DNA from: Streptomyces kanamyceticus
Lineage (GTDB): Bacteria; Actinomycetota; Actinomycetes; Streptomycetales; Streptomycetaceae
DNA length: 64,000 nucleotides
Direction of reading: 5' to 3'
Assembly (NCBI RefSeq): GCF_008704495.1
Contig: NZ_CP023699.1
Coordinates: 8,122,001 to 8,186,000, forward strand
Each line of letters opens with the position of its first letter. Position 1 is the stretch's first letter. Positions 8,626 through 18,033 of the stretch are shown here, piece after piece. A program made the position numbers and the translations under genes. Below the pieces are notes generated by a model. That model was not told where the DNA came from. It did not search any database and saw only the letters and a list, made by a program, of their open reading frames with translations.

Positions 8626-9885
8626 ATGGCAGCCGGATACGCGGAGATCCTCCGGACGAGATATGCGATGCGGCTCCTTGCCGGGACGCTGGTGGGTCGG
8701 CTCCCGAACGCCACCGCGGCGATCGCCATCGTGCTGTTCGTCCGCGCCGAGGGCGGGACCTACAGCCTCGCCGGCGCGTTCGCGGCGGTGTACGGGGTCG
8801 CCAACGCGGTCGGCCAGCCGCTCCTGGGGCGCCTGGTCGATCTGCGAGGGCAGCCGCGCGTGCAGCTGCCCGCCGCGCTCCTGTCCGCCCTGGGCATGGC
8901 CCTCTTCGCCTTCACCGGGCCGGACTCGCTCGCCCTGGCCTATGTCGCCGTGGGCGCCGCCGGGCTCTTCACGCCGCCTCTGGAAGGCGGCCTGCGCGCG
9001 CTGTGGCCGAGCGTCCTCGGCAAGGAGGAGCAGGTCCACACGGCGTACGCCATGGACGCCATCGCGCAGGAAGTGATGTTCACCGTCGGCCCGTTGCTCG
9101 TCACCGGCTGCGTCGCCCTCTGGTCGGAGCAGGCCGCGCTGCTCGTCGTGAACGCCGTCGGCGTGCTCGGGGCCCTCTCCGTGGTGATGTCCCAGCCCTC
9201 GCGCGCGTGGCGTTCGGCGCCCCGGGAGGCGCACTGGCTCGGTGCCCTGCGCTCGCCGGGTCTCCTCGCGCTCCTCGGGGCGTTCCTCTTCATCGGCATG
9301 GCGCTCGGCTCCATCACCGTCGCGGGCGTGTCGTACGCCGACGAGCACGGCGGCGACGCGGTGTACGGCTGGCTGATGGCGGCGCTGGGACTCGGCGCGC
9401 TGGTCGGCGGTTCGGTGTACGGGGCGCGGCAGTGGAGTGGTGTGCCGGAGCGGCGGCTGACCGTGCTCGTGGCCCTGCTCGCCGTCTGCTACGCGCCGTT
9501 GACGCTGACGCCGGGGGCGGTCGCCATGACCGGGCTCGTCGCGCTGGCGGGTGTCTTCCTCGCGCCCGCGCTCGCGTGCGCGTTCATCATCGTGGACCGG
9601 CACGCCCCGCGCGGGACGGTCACCGAGGCGTTCTCCTGGCTGGTGACGACGTTCACGGTGGGCGCCTCACTGGGAACGGCCGCCGCAGGCCCGGTCGTCG
9701 AGTGGGGCGGGACGGCCTGGGGGTTCGCGGTCCCGGGGCTCGCGGGCGCGGGCGCACTTCTAGTTTTGCTGGCCACAGGGCGGGTACTGGAGACGCCCGT
9801 GGAAACGGAGGTTGTTGCGGGTTCATCGGAAAATGATCGAAACGGTGCCGTCGAACCCGGTTTCAGTGCCGGGCATCAGGCGTAA
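8626..9885 (+). CDS. MFS transporter
   Basis: 419 residues with about 12 hydrophobic segments and the cytoplasmic loop GRLVDLRG after the second, typical of drug:H+ antiporter-type MFS proteins. ATG 8626 has AAGGGG upstream. Divergent from the LacI-type gene across a palindromic operator, so expression is likely repressed until a ligand is sensed. It stops nine bases before pafA. As I recall, the regulator/transporter pair is conserved at this place in streptomycetes but no link to pupylation is known. Substrate unknown. Confidence 0.9.
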   Translation: MAAGYAEILRTRYAMRLLAGTLVGRLPNATAAIAIVLFVRAEGGTYSLAGAFAAVYGVANAVGQPLLGRLVDLRGQPRVQLPAALLSALGMALFAFTGPDSLALAYVAVGAAGLFTPPLEGGLRALWPSVLGKEEQVHTAYAMDAIAQEVMFTVGPLLVTGCVALWSEQAALLVVNAVGVLGALSVVMSQPSRAWRSAPREAHWLGALRSPGLLALLGAFLFIGMALGSITVAGVSYADEHGGDAVYGWLMAALGLGALVGGSVYGARQWSGVPERRLTVLVALLAVCYAPLTLTPGAVAMTGLVALAGVFLAPALACAFIIVDRHAPRGTVTEAFSWLVTTFTVGASLGTAAAGPVVEWGGTAWGFAVPGLAGAGALLVLLATGRVLETPVETEVVAGSSENDRNGAVEPGFSAGHQA

Positions 9886-9888
9886 TGT
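9883..9888 (+). promoter_or_regulatory. Candidate -10 element for a leaderless pafA transcript
   Basis: TAATGT ends seven bases before the A of the pafA ATG (9895), the spacing expected when transcription starts on the start codon. There is no ribosome-binding site before pafA, which fits. The -35 (TTTCAG at 9861-9866) is weak. Confidence 0.45.
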
Positions 9889-9894
9889 TCAGTC

Positions 9895-11256
9895 ATGGAC
9901 CGCCGCATTTTCGGGCTGGAGAACGAGTACGGCGTCACGTGCACGTTCAGGGGACAGCGCCGCCTGTCGCCTGACGAGGTGGCGCGCTACCTCTTCCGCC
10001 GTGTTGTGTCATGGGGCCGCAGCAGCAACGTCTTTCTGCGGAACGGCGCCCGCCTCTATCTTGACGTGGGATCACATCCGGAATACGCAACACCCGAATG
10101 TGACAACGTGACCGAGCTGGTCACCCACGACAAAGCGGGCGAGCGCATTCTGGAAGGCCTGCTCGTCGACGCCGAACGCCGCCTGCACGAGGAGGGAATC
10201 GCGGGCGACGTCTATCTCTTCAAGAACAACACCGACTCGGCGGGAAACTCCTACGGTTGCCACGAGAACTATCTGGTGGCCCGTCATGGAGAGTTCTCCC
10301 GGCTCGCGGACATCCTCATTCCGTTCCTCGTCACGCGGCAGCTGCTGTGCGGCGCGGGCAAGGTGCTGCAGACTCCGCGCGGCGCCGTGTACTGCGTGAG
10401 CCAGCGTGCCGAGCACATCTGGGAGGGCGTGTCGTCGGCGACGACCCGCTCCCGTCCGATCATCAACACCCGCGACGAACCGCACGCCGACGCCGAGCGC
10501 TACCGCAGGCTGCACGTCATCGTCGGCGACTCGAACATGTCCGAGACGACCATGCTCTTGAAGGTCGGCGCCACCGACCTCGTGCTGCGCATGATCGAGG
10601 CGGGCACCGTCATGCGTGACCTCACCCTGGAGAACCCGATCCGGGCCATCCGCGAGGTCAGCCACGACATCACGGGCCGCCGCAAGGTGCGCCTGGCCAG
10701 CGGCCGCGAGGCCTCGGCCCTCGAAGTGCAGCGCGAGTACTACGAGAAGGCCGTGGACTTCGTCGACCGCAGGGGCATCCGCACCGGCACGGTCGAGCAG
10801 GTCCTCGAGCTGTGGGGCCGCACGCTCGACGCGATCGAGGCCGAGGACCTCGACCGGATCGGCACCGAGATCGACTGGGTGATGAAGTACAAGCTCATCG
10901 AGCGGTACCGGGCGAAGAACAACATGACCATGTCGCATCCCAGGGTCGCGCAGATAGACCTCGCCTACCACGACATCCACCGTCGCCGGGGTCTCTACTA
11001 CCTCTTGGAGAGGAAGGGCCAAGCCGCCCGCATCTGCAACGACTTGAAGATCTTCGAGGGCAAGTCGGTGCCGCCGCAGACGACACGCGCGAGGCTGCGC
11101 GGCGACTTCATCCGGCGGGCCCAGGAACAGCGCCGTGACTTCACGGTCGACTGGGTGCACCTCAAGCTCAACGACCAGGCGCAGCGCACCGTGTTGTGCA
11201 AGGACCCCTTCAGGTCGGTCGACGACCGGGTGGAGAAGCTCATCGCCGGCATGTGA
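9895..11256 (+). CDS. pafA: Pup-protein ligase PafA
   Basis: 453 residues. Activates the C-terminal glutamate of deamidated Pup with ATP and joins it to substrate lysines. Shares the carboxylate-amine ligase fold with Dop: FGLENEYG with Glu9, and [15 protein letters not shown] with Asp57, the position of the catalytic base in PafA. Other shared blocks are [18 protein letters not shown] and [19 protein letters not shown]. No Shine-Dalgarno sequence precedes ATG 9895 and a -10-like TAATGT seven bases upstream suggests a leaderless mRNA. A strong terminator follows. Confidence 0.97.
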   Translation: MDRRIFGLENEYGVTCTFRGQRRLSPDEVARYLFRRVVSWGRSSNVFLRNGARLYLDVGSHPEYATPECDNVTELVTHDKAGERILEGLLVDAERRLHEEGIAGDVYLFKNNTDSAGNSYGCHENYLVARHGEFSRLADILIPFLVTRQLLCGAGKVLQTPRGAVYCVSQRAEHIWEGVSSATTRSRPIINTRDEPHADAERYRRLHVIVGDSNMSETTMLLKVGATDLVLRMIEAGTVMRDLTLENPIRAIREVSHDITGRRKVRLASGREASALEVQREYYEKAVDFVDRRGIRTGTVEQVLELWGRTLDAIEAEDLDRIGTEIDWVMKYKLIERYRAKNNMTMSHPRVAQIDLAYHDIHRRRGLYYLLERKGQAARICNDLKIFEGKSVPPQTTRARLRGDFIRRAQEQRRDFTVDWVHLKLNDQAQRTVLCKDPFRSVDDRVEKLIAGM

Positions 11257-11280
11257 GCCGATGGGGGCCCTGTGAGGCCA

Positions 11281-11336
11281 GTTGCGTCGTGGGAACGCAA
11301 CACGGGCGCCGTACGTTCCTCGTACGGCGCCCTTCT
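11281..11336 (+). terminator. Tandem hairpins after pafA, second an intrinsic terminator
   Basis: GTTGCGT/ACGCAAC (11281-11287 and 11295-11301) is followed by a perfect 12-bp stem GGGCGCCGTACG/CGTACGGCGCCC (11304-11315 and 11321-11332) with a 5-base loop and TTCT. A TAGAGT at 11344-11349 just downstream is a possible -10 for the next gene, giving a leader of about 40 bases. Confidence 0.85.
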
Positions 11337-11395
11337 CACGCCGTAGAGTTGCGCGCACGCCAACCCACAAGATCGACCGATACGAGGCCCCCACC

Positions 11396-12391
11396 GTGCG
11401 CCGACGCTCACTTCTTCTTGCCGTCCCGGCCGGCCTGCTCACGCTGGCAGGCTGTGGTGACGACAAGGCCGACAAGGCCAAGTCCAAGCCCAGCGACAGC
11501 CCGACCAACTCCGCGTCGGCCCCGCCGACGGCGAAGATCGTCGACGGTCCCGTGCCCGAGATCACCAAGGGCGACAAGTTCGGTCAGAAGCCGACCATCG
11601 CCAAGGGCTCGGGCAAGCCGTCCTCCGATCTCGCGGTGAAGACGCTGATCCAGGGCAAGGGCAAGGAGGTCGCCAAGGGTGACTACTTGCAGGCCGATTA
11701 CCTCGGCCAGATCTGGGCCACCGCCAAGGTCTTCGACAACTCCTACGACCGGGGCAACCCGACGGTCTTCCCGATCGGCGTCGGCAAGGTCATCCCGGGC
11801 TGGGACCAGTCCCTGGTCGGCAAGAAGCTCGGCAGCCGCGTGGAGCTCGCCATCCCGCCGAAGGTGGGTTACGGCGAGGAGGGCAACAAGCAGGCGGGCA
11901 TCAAGGGCTCGGACACCCTCGTGTTCGTCGTCGACCTGGTGGACTCCTTCAACGCCAAGAGCTCGTCGAAGGGCAAGGAGGTCGCGCAGTCGAACAAGGA
12001 CCTGCCCAAGGTCGGTACGAACACCGACGGCAAGGCCCCTTCGATCGACGTCCCGAAGACCGCAGCCCCCAAGAAGCTCGTCTCCAGCTACGTCCTGGAG
12101 GGCGACGGCGACGTGGTCAAGGAGACCGACAGCCTCCTGTGCCAGTACAAGGGCGTGCTCTGGGCGGACGGCAAGGAGTTCGACTCCTCGTACAAGAGCG
12201 GTCAGCTCGCCCAGTTCCAGCTGGCGCAGGTCGTCAAGGGCTGGGCGCAGGGTCTGACCGGCAAGAAGGTCGGCAGCCGCGTACTCATCGTCATCCCGCC
12301 GGAGCTCGGGTACGGCGACCAGCCGCCGCAGGGCAGCACCATCAAGAAGGACTCGACGCTGGTCTTCTGTGTGGACATCCTCGCGAAGTGA
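11396..12391 (+). CDS. Lipoprotein with two FKBP-type peptidyl-prolyl isomerase domains
   Basis: 331 residues from GTG 11396; the open frame extends upstream but this start gives a proper lipoprotein signal peptide, RRRSLLLAVPAGLLTLAGC, with lipidation expected at Cys20. After a Lys/Ser-rich linker there are two FKBP domains (about residues 85-190 and 230-331), each with the VIPGWDQ or VVKGWAQ segment and an IPPxxGYG loop. Likely a membrane-anchored extracytoplasmic folding catalyst. The second domain has a less canonical active-site (KGWAQG). It is followed 61 bases later by a cytosolic FKBP gene. Confidence 0.93.
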   Translation: MRRRSLLLAVPAGLLTLAGCGDDKADKAKSKPSDSPTNSASAPPTAKIVDGPVPEITKGDKFGQKPTIAKGSGKPSSDLAVKTLIQGKGKEVAKGDYLQADYLGQIWATAKVFDNSYDRGNPTVFPIGVGKVIPGWDQSLVGKKLGSRVELAIPPKVGYGEEGNKQAGIKGSDTLVFVVDLVDSFNAKSSSKGKEVAQSNKDLPKVGTNTDGKAPSIDVPKTAAPKKLVSSYVLEGDGDVVKETDSLLCQYKGVLWADGKEFDSSYKSGQLAQFQLAQVVKGWAQGLTGKKVGSRVLIVIPPELGYGDQPPQGSTIKKDSTLVFCVDILAK

Positions 12392-12452
12392 TCCTCTTCC
12401 GGGGATGCAAGACTGTCCGCGCTGACCTTTCGTATCAAGCAGGAGCATTTTC

Positions 12453-12827
12453 GTGAGCATTGACAAGCCCGAGGTCGACTTCCCCGTCGGCGAGCCGCCG
12501 ACCGAGCTGCAGATCAAGGACATCTGGGAGGGTGACGGGGCGGTCGCGAAGGCGGGCGACTTCGTCAAGGTCCACTACGTGGGCGTCGCCTTCAGCACCG
12601 GCGAGGAGTTCGACGCGAGCTGGAACCGCGGCAACCCGCTGGAGTTCCAGCTGGGTGCCGGACAGGTCATCTCCGGCTGGGACCAGGGCGTGCAGGGCAT
12701 GAAGGTCGGTGGCCGGCGCGAGCTGACCATCCCGGCCCACCTCGGGTACGGCGACCGCGGCGCCGGTGGCGGCCGCATCGCCCCCGGCGAGACGCTGATC
12801 TTCGTCTGCGACCTGGTCTCCGTCTGA
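12453..12827 (+). CDS. FKBP-type peptidyl-prolyl cis-trans isomerase, single domain
   Basis: 124 residues, a soluble FKBP12-like protein without a signal peptide: VKVHYVGV, EFDASWNRGNPLEFQLG, VISGWDQGVQGMKVGGRRELTIP (in segments) and LGYGDRGAGG. GTG 12453 follows AGGAG. Catalyses proline isomerisation during folding in the cytosol. It probably shares a transcript with the lipoprotein FKBP upstream. A 14-bp hairpin follows. Confidence 0.95.
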   Translation: MSIDKPEVDFPVGEPPTELQIKDIWEGDGAVAKAGDFVKVHYVGVAFSTGEEFDASWNRGNPLEFQLGAGQVISGWDQGVQGMKVGGRRELTIPAHLGYGDRGAGGGRIAPGETLIFVCDLVSV

Positions 12828-12853
12828 GGACGCCTGTGACCTGATGTGTTCGT

Positions 12854-12886
12854 GGAGGGCCCATGCCTGTCCGGCATGGGCCCTCC
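12854..12886 (+). terminator. GC-rich hairpin after the FKBP genes
   Basis: A perfect 14-bp inverted repeat (12854-12867 with 12873-12886), arm GGAGGGCCCATGCC, loop of 5 bases. No T run, as for many streptomycete terminators. Confidence 0.75.
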
Positions 12887-13019
12887 CGTCTCCCACCACC
12901 GCCCTCAACGGAATCCCTTCGGGATGCGCCCCTGGTCTTTGGCTTTTGCCACGACACCCCGGGGCGGTACGGTCATCGGTCGGAAGCACTGTCTGTTGTA
13001 AGGCCGAGAAAGGGCGTCG

Positions 13020-13997
13020 ATGGCCATTGCCAAGGCCGAGCGGCTGATGAATCTGGCGCTGTGTCTGCTCGGGACCCGGCGGCCGCTCAGCAAGCGCGAG
13101 CTGCGCGATTCCATCGAGGCGTACGTCGAGGCCTTCGGGTCCGGCGGCCGGGCGGCGGGGTCGGAGGACTCCTTCAACCGGATGTTCGAGCGTGACAAGG
13201 ACGATCTCCGTGAGCTCGGCCTGGTCATCGAGACCGTGGAGAACCTCGACGGCGAGGTCGGCTACCTGGCCCGCAGGGACAGCAACCGGCTGCCGCCCAT
13301 CACCATCGACGCCGAGGAGGCCGCCGCCCTGGGCCTCGCCGCGAAGGTCTGGCAGCAGGCCCGTCTCGCCGGAGCGGCCAGCGGCGCCCTGCAGAAGCTG
13401 CGCGCGGCCGGGCTGCCCGAGGACGTCGACCCTTACGAGTCGCACGGCGCTCTCGAGCCGCGCATCCCCGCGCACGACGCGTCCTTCGAGCCGCTGATGC
13501 TGGCCTGCCGCGACCGCCGCCCCGTCGTCTTCGACTACCGCAAGGCCACGGCGGCCCGCCCCGAGCAGCGCCACGTCGAGCCCTGGGCGCTCGAGTGCTG
13601 GCGCGGCCACTGGTACCTCGCGGGCTGGGACAGGGACCGGGGCGCCGAGCGCGTCTTCCGGCTCTCGCGGATCACCGGCAAGGTCCGGGCCCGCGCGGGG
13701 AAGTACACCGCCGACGTCCCGGACGTCGTCACGGTCCGCGAGACCGTCGCGAGCTGGGCGGGGGAGACCGCCGACCGCACCGCCCTGATCCGGCTGCGGG
13801 CGGGCGCGGGCTACCCGCTGCGCGCCAAGGCGGGTTCGGTGCGGGAACTGGGCGACGGGTGGGACGAGTTGGAGATTCCGTACGGCCATGGGCTCGATGC
13901 CTGGCTGGTGGAGTTCGGGCCCGACGTGGTGGTCCTGGAGCCCGCCGAGCTGCGGGCCGACGTCGTGGACCGGCTGCGCGCCGTGGCCAAGGGCTGA
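13020..13997 (+). CDS. pafB: WYL-domain transcriptional regulator PafB
   Basis: 325 residues. N-terminal winged helix (about 1-85) followed by a WYL domain with HWYLAGWD and the downstream FRLSRI. PafB and PafC act together; in mycobacteria the PafBC complex activates the LexA/RecA-independent DNA-damage response. ATG 13020 lies after AAAGGG. pafC begins 17 bases after the stop, so the two are co-transcribed. Their place near pafA is conserved across actinobacteria although they do not act in pupylation. Confidence 0.95.
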   Translation: MAIAKAERLMNLALCLLGTRRPLSKRELRDSIEAYVEAFGSGGRAAGSEDSFNRMFERDKDDLRELGLVIETVENLDGEVGYLARRDSNRLPPITIDAEEAAALGLAAKVWQQARLAGAASGALQKLRAAGLPEDVDPYESHGALEPRIPAHDASFEPLMLACRDRRPVVFDYRKATAARPEQRHVEPWALECWRGHWYLAGWDRDRGAERVFRLSRITGKVRARAGKYTADVPDVVTVRETVASWAGETADRTALIRLRAGAGYPLRAKAGSVRELGDGWDELEIPYGHGLDAWLVEFGPDVVVLEPAELRADVVDRLRAVAKG

Positions 13998-14014
13998 GGG
14001 GGAACGGAAAGACC

Positions 14015-15001
14015 ATGGCCTCGAACGCCATCGACCAGACCCGACGCATGCTGTCGCTCGTGACGTATCTGCGCGAGCGCCCCGGCGCCCACGTGGGGGA
14101 CGTCGCCCGCGCCTTCGGCATCACCCCCGACGAACTGATCTCCGACCTGGACGTCCTGCCGCTGTGCGGGACCAGCTTCCGCGGCGGCGATCTGCTCGAC
14201 ATCGACACCGACGGCGACCGCATCTGGTGGCACAACCCCGACGACGTCGCGGCGCCGCTGCGGCTCGCCGCAGACGAGGCGACCGCGCTGCTCGTGGCGG
14301 CCCGCGCGGTATCCACGCTGCCCGGCCTTCGCGAGAGCGACCGGCTCGCGCTGCTGCGCGCCACCGCCAAGCTGGAGACGGCGGCGGGCGAGGCGGCGGG
14401 CGCCAGCTCCCGGCTCTCGGTCACCTTCGAGTCCGAGGGCGGTGTCTTCGCCGACGTCGACCGGGCGATCTCCGAGCGCCGCAGGCTCTGGATCCGCTAC
14501 TACTCGCCCGCCCGCGACGAGCTCACCGAGCGCGAGATCGACCCGATCCGGCTGGTGAGCGTCGGCCACACCTATGTGGAGGCGTGGTGCCGTCGCTCCG
14601 AGGCGCGCCGCACCTTCCGGCTCGACCGGGTCGCCGAGATCAAGATCCTCGACGAGCCTTCCGCGCCGCCCGAGGTCGAGCTGCGCGACCTCTCCGAAGG
14701 ACTGGTGCAGCCCGCCGCCGAGGACCCCGAGGTGGTCGTCGAGGTCGGCCCCGGCGGGCGCTGGGTCGCCGAGTACTACCCACACGACAGCGCCGACGAG
14801 CTGCCCGACGGCGGTCTGCGGATCACGCTGCGCACGCCCGATCCCGCCTCGCTGCGCAGGCTCGCGCTGCGGCTCGGCGGGGACGGACGGATCGTCTCGC
14901 CGACGCAGCTCGCCGACAGCGCGCGGCAGGCGGCACGCGAGGCCCTCGACGCGTACGAGAGGGACTACGAGCGGCACGACAGGCAGGAGCAGGGGCGTTG
15001 A
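14015..15001 (+). CDS. pafC: WYL-domain transcriptional regulator PafC
   Basis: 328 residues. Same architecture as PafB: winged helix (about 1-75), then a WYL domain whose signature is degenerate (HTYVEAWCRRSEARRTFRLDR instead of WYL; split here as HTYVEAW and FRLDR). ATG 14015 follows GGAACGGAAAG. The stop TGA overlaps the TTG start of the next gene as TTGA, so translation is likely coupled. Confidence 0.94.
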   Translation: MASNAIDQTRRMLSLVTYLRERPGAHVGDVARAFGITPDELISDLDVLPLCGTSFRGGDLLDIDTDGDRIWWHNPDDVAAPLRLAADEATALLVAARAVSTLPGLRESDRLALLRATAKLETAAGEAAGASSRLSVTFESEGGVFADVDRAISERRRLWIRYYSPARDELTEREIDPIRLVSVGHTYVEAWCRRSEARRTFRLDRVAEIKILDEPSAPPEVELRDLSEGLVQPAAEDPEVVVEVGPGGRWVAEYYPHDSADELPDGGLRITLRTPDPASLRRLALRLGGDGRIVSPTQLADSARQAAREALDAYERDYERHDRQEQGR

Positions 15002-15273
15002 GCACACCGACCATGTCCGGATTGCCGGGGGTGCCCGCGCAGTCGAAGCGCGGGCCCGTCTTCTTCACCGCCTCCTGCCCCGACTGCCGTGCCCGCTTCG
15101 AGCTCTCCGCGGGGGCCCTGCGCCTGGCGATCGGCGCCAGCCGCCGCACCACCTTCTACTCCTTCACCTGCCCCGAGTGCGGGGTCGCGGTGCGCAAGCC
15201 CGCGGGCGAGCGCATTGTGGAACTCCTCACCGGCGGAGGGGTGCGGACGCTGCGTCTGCACTCGACCGTCTAG
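14998..15273 (+). CDS. Small zinc-ribbon protein, translationally coupled to pafC
   Basis: 91 residues. Two CxxC knuckles, CPDC (27-30) and CPEC (58-61), indicate one bound zinc; the segment between is basic with aromatic residues. TTG 14998 is chosen because AGGAG (14985-14989) lies exactly eight bases upstream and the start overlaps the pafC stop; ATG 15013 is too far from it. Function unknown; a role in binding nucleic acid or a partner of PafBC is speculation from context. Confidence 0.8.
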   Translation: MSTPTMSGLPGVPAQSKRGPVFFTASCPDCRARFELSAGALRLAIGASRRTTFYSFTCPECGVAVRKPAGERIVELLTGGGVRTLRLHSTV

Positions 15274-15282
15274 GCTCGGCGC

Positions 15283-15480
15283 ATGTTCTGGGCGATGCTC
15301 GCGATCGCGGCGGGCTTCTTGGGTCTCGCCGTCCTCGGCGTACTGGCGATCAAGGTGTTTGTGGAGGCGCAGCGCCTGGGACGTCAGGTGAGTGAGACGA
15401 CGCGGAAGATCAACCAGGCCGCCGAGGACCTGGAGCAGGCGGCGGCCGGTGTGGTCCGTGCGGGCGGAGAGGCCCTTTAG
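15283..15480 (+). CDS. Small membrane protein with one transmembrane helix
   Basis: 65 residues: a hydrophobic helix (about 4-25) then an amphipathic, Gln/Glu-rich segment likely to form a coiled coil (30-58). There is no Shine-Dalgarno site; TAGGCT at 15271-15276 ends seven bases before the ATG, which suggests a leaderless transcript starting inside the preceding gene. It sits directly before tatA. I do not recognise a named family. Confidence 0.75.
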   Translation: MFWAMLAIAAGFLGLAVLGVLAIKVFVEAQRLGRQVSETTRKINQAAEDLEQAAAGVVRAGGEAL

Positions 15481-15687
15481 CCTCCGCGACCTGTCAACTC
15501 CCCAGGGAGGGCGGGTACGCTGCGAAGGCGGCCCGGGATCGAGGCGGGGGCCGTACTCGGAGTATGCGCGGGGATTGCCGAGCGTTTACCCCGGGGGGTT
15601 ACGATCGCTGCCAGCGCGGAGATCGGATGTATGTCCGGTCCCCGAGCAACCAGACTCCTGTCGCCTCGGTGAAGAAGGTATACAGCT

Positions 15688-15972
15688 ATGGGTAGGCTCG
15701 GCCCCACCGAGATCATTCTCATCCTCGTCGTCATCGTCCTGCTGTTCGGAGCCAAGAAGCTGCCCGACATGGCACGCTCCCTCGGCAAGTCGGCCCGCAT
15801 CCTCAAGAGCGAGGCCAAGGCCATGAAGACCGAAGGCAAGAAGGACGAGGCCGCGCCGGCCGACCCGCCGAGCGACCCCGCCGTCCAGCAGCGCACCATC
15901 CAGGCGGCCCCCGGCGACGTGAGCAGCTCGCGCCCGGTCACCGAGCCGACCGACCGTACGACGCAGCGCTGA
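15688..15972 (+). CDS. tatA: Twin-arginine translocase subunit TatA
   Basis: 94 residues. N-terminal transmembrane helix (about 6-22), the [14 protein letters not shown] hinge and amphipathic helix, then a charged low-complexity tail. Forms the variable-size pore of the Tat pathway that exports folded proteins. GAAGAAGG precedes the ATG. The 207 bases upstream (15481-15687) contain no gene and presumably hold the promoter. tatC follows after 47 bases. Confidence 0.96.
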   Translation: MGRLGPTEIILILVVIVLLFGAKKLPDMARSLGKSARILKSEAKAMKTEGKKDEAAPADPPSDPAVQQRTIQAAPGDVSSSRPVTEPTDRTTQR

Positions 15973-16019
15973 TCCAAGGTCGGTGACGACCGGCCTGCCG
16001 CACGAGATGAGGACGTGGG

Positions 16020-16961
16020 TTGCTCAAGTCTGCCCGCAAGAAGGAGAAGGACCCCGAGGGGCGGATGCCCCTCGCGGAGCACTTGCGCGAGCTCCGCAAC
16101 CGGCTCGCCAAGGGCATGCTGGCGATCGCGATCGTGTCGATCGCCGCCGCGTACTACAGCGAAGAGCTGATGAAGTTCCTCGCCTCCCCGGTGCCGCGCT
16201 GCCCTGACGGCGGCCTGGAGAGCAAGGGCGGCGAGTGCGCCGTCGTCGCCTACACCGACCTGCTCTCGCCGTTCACCACCACGGTCAAGGTCAGCGTCAT
16301 GGCGGGCATCATCATCGCCAGCCCGATCTGGCTGTACCAGCTGTGGGCGTTCATCGCGCCCGGACTGCACAAGAGCGAGCGCAAGTACACGTACGCCTTC
16401 GTGTCCGCCGCGGTACCGCTCTTCGCGGGCGGCGCGCTGCTCGCCTACACGATCCTGCCCATCAGCGTGCGCGTCCTGCTCGGGATCACCCCCGACGGCT
16501 CGGCGAACATCCTGCCGATGGACAAGATCCTCGACTTCACGGTCCGGATGATCCTGATCTTCGGTGCGGCCTTCGAGCTGCCACTGATCCTGATCATGAT
16601 GAACCTGACGGGCATGGTGACAGGTCGGCGGATGGCGGGCTGGTGGCGCGGTGTCGTCATGGGCGTGTTCATCTTCGGTGCGGTCGCGACGCCGACCACC
16701 GACCCGTTCGGCATGATGGCCCTCGCGGGGCCGATCGTCGTCCTGTACTTCATCGCCGTCGCCTTCTCGCTCGTGAACGACAAGCGGCGGGCACGGAAGA
16801 ATCCCGACGCCGATCTTGACGACGACGAGGCCTCCGACCTCGACCTGACGCCCGAGCCGATCGACCAGGTCGAAGGGGTACGGCCGCCCAGGGCGCTGCC
16901 CGAGCAGGCGGGTACCGGACGGTCCGATCAGCGTGTGAACGGCTTCGACGACGTGACATAA
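16020..16961 (+). CDS. tatC: Twin-arginine translocase subunit TatC
   Basis: 313 residues from TTG 16020. Six transmembrane helices; the N-terminal signature MPLAEHLRELRNRL and the FELP motif region (GAAFELPLILIMM) bind twin-arginine signal peptides. An acidic C-terminal extension of about 60 residues (about 255-313) is cytoplasmic and usual in actinobacteria. Works with TatA upstream (and TatB, not in this window). Confidence 0.96.
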   Translation: MLKSARKKEKDPEGRMPLAEHLRELRNRLAKGMLAIAIVSIAAAYYSEELMKFLASPVPRCPDGGLESKGGECAVVAYTDLLSPFTTTVKVSVMAGIIIASPIWLYQLWAFIAPGLHKSERKYTYAFVSAAVPLFAGGALLAYTILPISVRVLLGITPDGSANILPMDKILDFTVRMILIFGAAFELPLILIMMNLTGMVTGRRMAGWWRGVVMGVFIFGAVATPTTDPFGMMALAGPIVVLYFIAVAFSLVNDKRRARKNPDADLDDDEASDLDLTPEPIDQVEGVRPPRALPEQAGTGRSDQRVNGFDDVT

Positions 16962-17001
16962 ACGGTTCCTGCGAAGTGACCCGACCTTGTATGGTCCGCC
17001 C

Positions 17002-17907
17002 GTGACCAGCGAGATCACCCTCTTCGTCAATCCCACCGCGGGCCGCGGCCGGGGCGCTCACGCGGCGCAGCCGGCCGCTGCCGCGTTGCGGGCCCGCGGC
17101 TTCTCCGTACGCACGGTCATCGGGGTGGACGCCCCCGATGCGCTGCGACGGGCCCGTGAGGCCGTCGACGGCGGCACCGGGGCGCTGATAGCCGTCGGCG
17201 GCGACGGCATGGCGAGCCTCGCCCTGCAGGCCGTCGCCGGGACCCGCACCCCGCTCGGCGTGATCGCCGTGGGCACCGGAAACGACTTCGCCAGGGCACT
17301 CGGCCTGCCGGTGCGCGAGCCCGCCGCCGCGGGGGAGGCGGTGGCCGAGGCGCTCAAGGGCGCGCACACCCGCGACGTCGATCTGGGGCGGGTCGAGGGC
17401 ACGTGGTTCGGGACCGTGCTCGCGTCCGGCTTCGACTCGCGGGTCAACGACCGGGGCAACCGGATGCGGTGGCCCACCGGACGCTTCAAGTACGACCTCG
17501 CGATGATCGCCGAACTCGCCGCGTTCAGGACCGTGCCCTACCGCATCGTCCTCGACGGCGAGACGGTCCACGAGGTCGAGGCCACGCTCGTGGCGGTCGG
17601 CAACGGATCGTCGTACGGCGGCGGCATGAAGATCTGCGCGGCGGCCGACATGAGCGACGGGCTCTTCGACGTCACCGTGGTCGGGGACTGCAGTCGTACG
17701 ACGCTCCTGAAGGTCTTTCCGCGCGTCTACAAGGGCACGCACCTCGACCATCCCAAGGTCACCGTGTACCGGGCCGCGAAGGTCGAGATCGCCGCGCCGG
17801 ACATCACCGGATACGCGGACGGGGAGCCGCTCGGCGCGCTGCCGCTGACCGCCGAGTGCGTGCCGGGGGCGGTGCGGGTCCTGGCGCCGCGAGCGGTGGC
17901 CGGATGA
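17002..17907 (+). CDS. Diacylglycerol kinase/lipid kinase family protein
   Basis: 301 residues. DAGK-catalytic domain: NPTAGRGRG at the N-terminus, VGGDGM in place of the usual GGDGT, and GTGNDFARALG. The C-terminal lobe is complete to the GEPLG-type segment (DGEPLGALP). Likely phosphorylates diacylglycerol or a related lipid. GTG 17002 preferred to the upstream TTG because TATGGT (16990-16995) ends seven bases before it, implying a leaderless transcript. Confidence 0.9.
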   Translation: MTSEITLFVNPTAGRGRGAHAAQPAAAALRARGFSVRTVIGVDAPDALRRAREAVDGGTGALIAVGGDGMASLALQAVAGTRTPLGVIAVGTGNDFARALGLPVREPAAAGEAVAEALKGAHTRDVDLGRVEGTWFGTVLASGFDSRVNDRGNRMRWPTGRFKYDLAMIAELAAFRTVPYRIVLDGETVHEVEATLVAVGNGSSYGGGMKICAAADMSDGLFDVTVVGDCSRTTLLKVFPRVYKGTHLDHPKVTVYRAAKVEIAAPDITGYADGEPLGALPLTAECVPGAVRVLAPRAVAG

Positions 17908-18033
17908 CGCCGTCGTGCGCGTCCCGCGCGCCGGGGCGCGGCCCCGCCGCGCACCTGGTGAGCTGCTGTGTCCCGCTCCCGTTCCATTAATGATCGTGCG
18001 TTGTCAGTGGTCCCCGGTAGTCTCGAAAGCACG

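Noticed and set aside
7465..9603. A 712-codon frame extending the LacI-type gene upstream across the MFS gene
   Set aside because: The LacI helix-turn-helix begins near 8450 and a good ribosome-binding site sets the start at 8487; the extension is antisense to the MFS gene.
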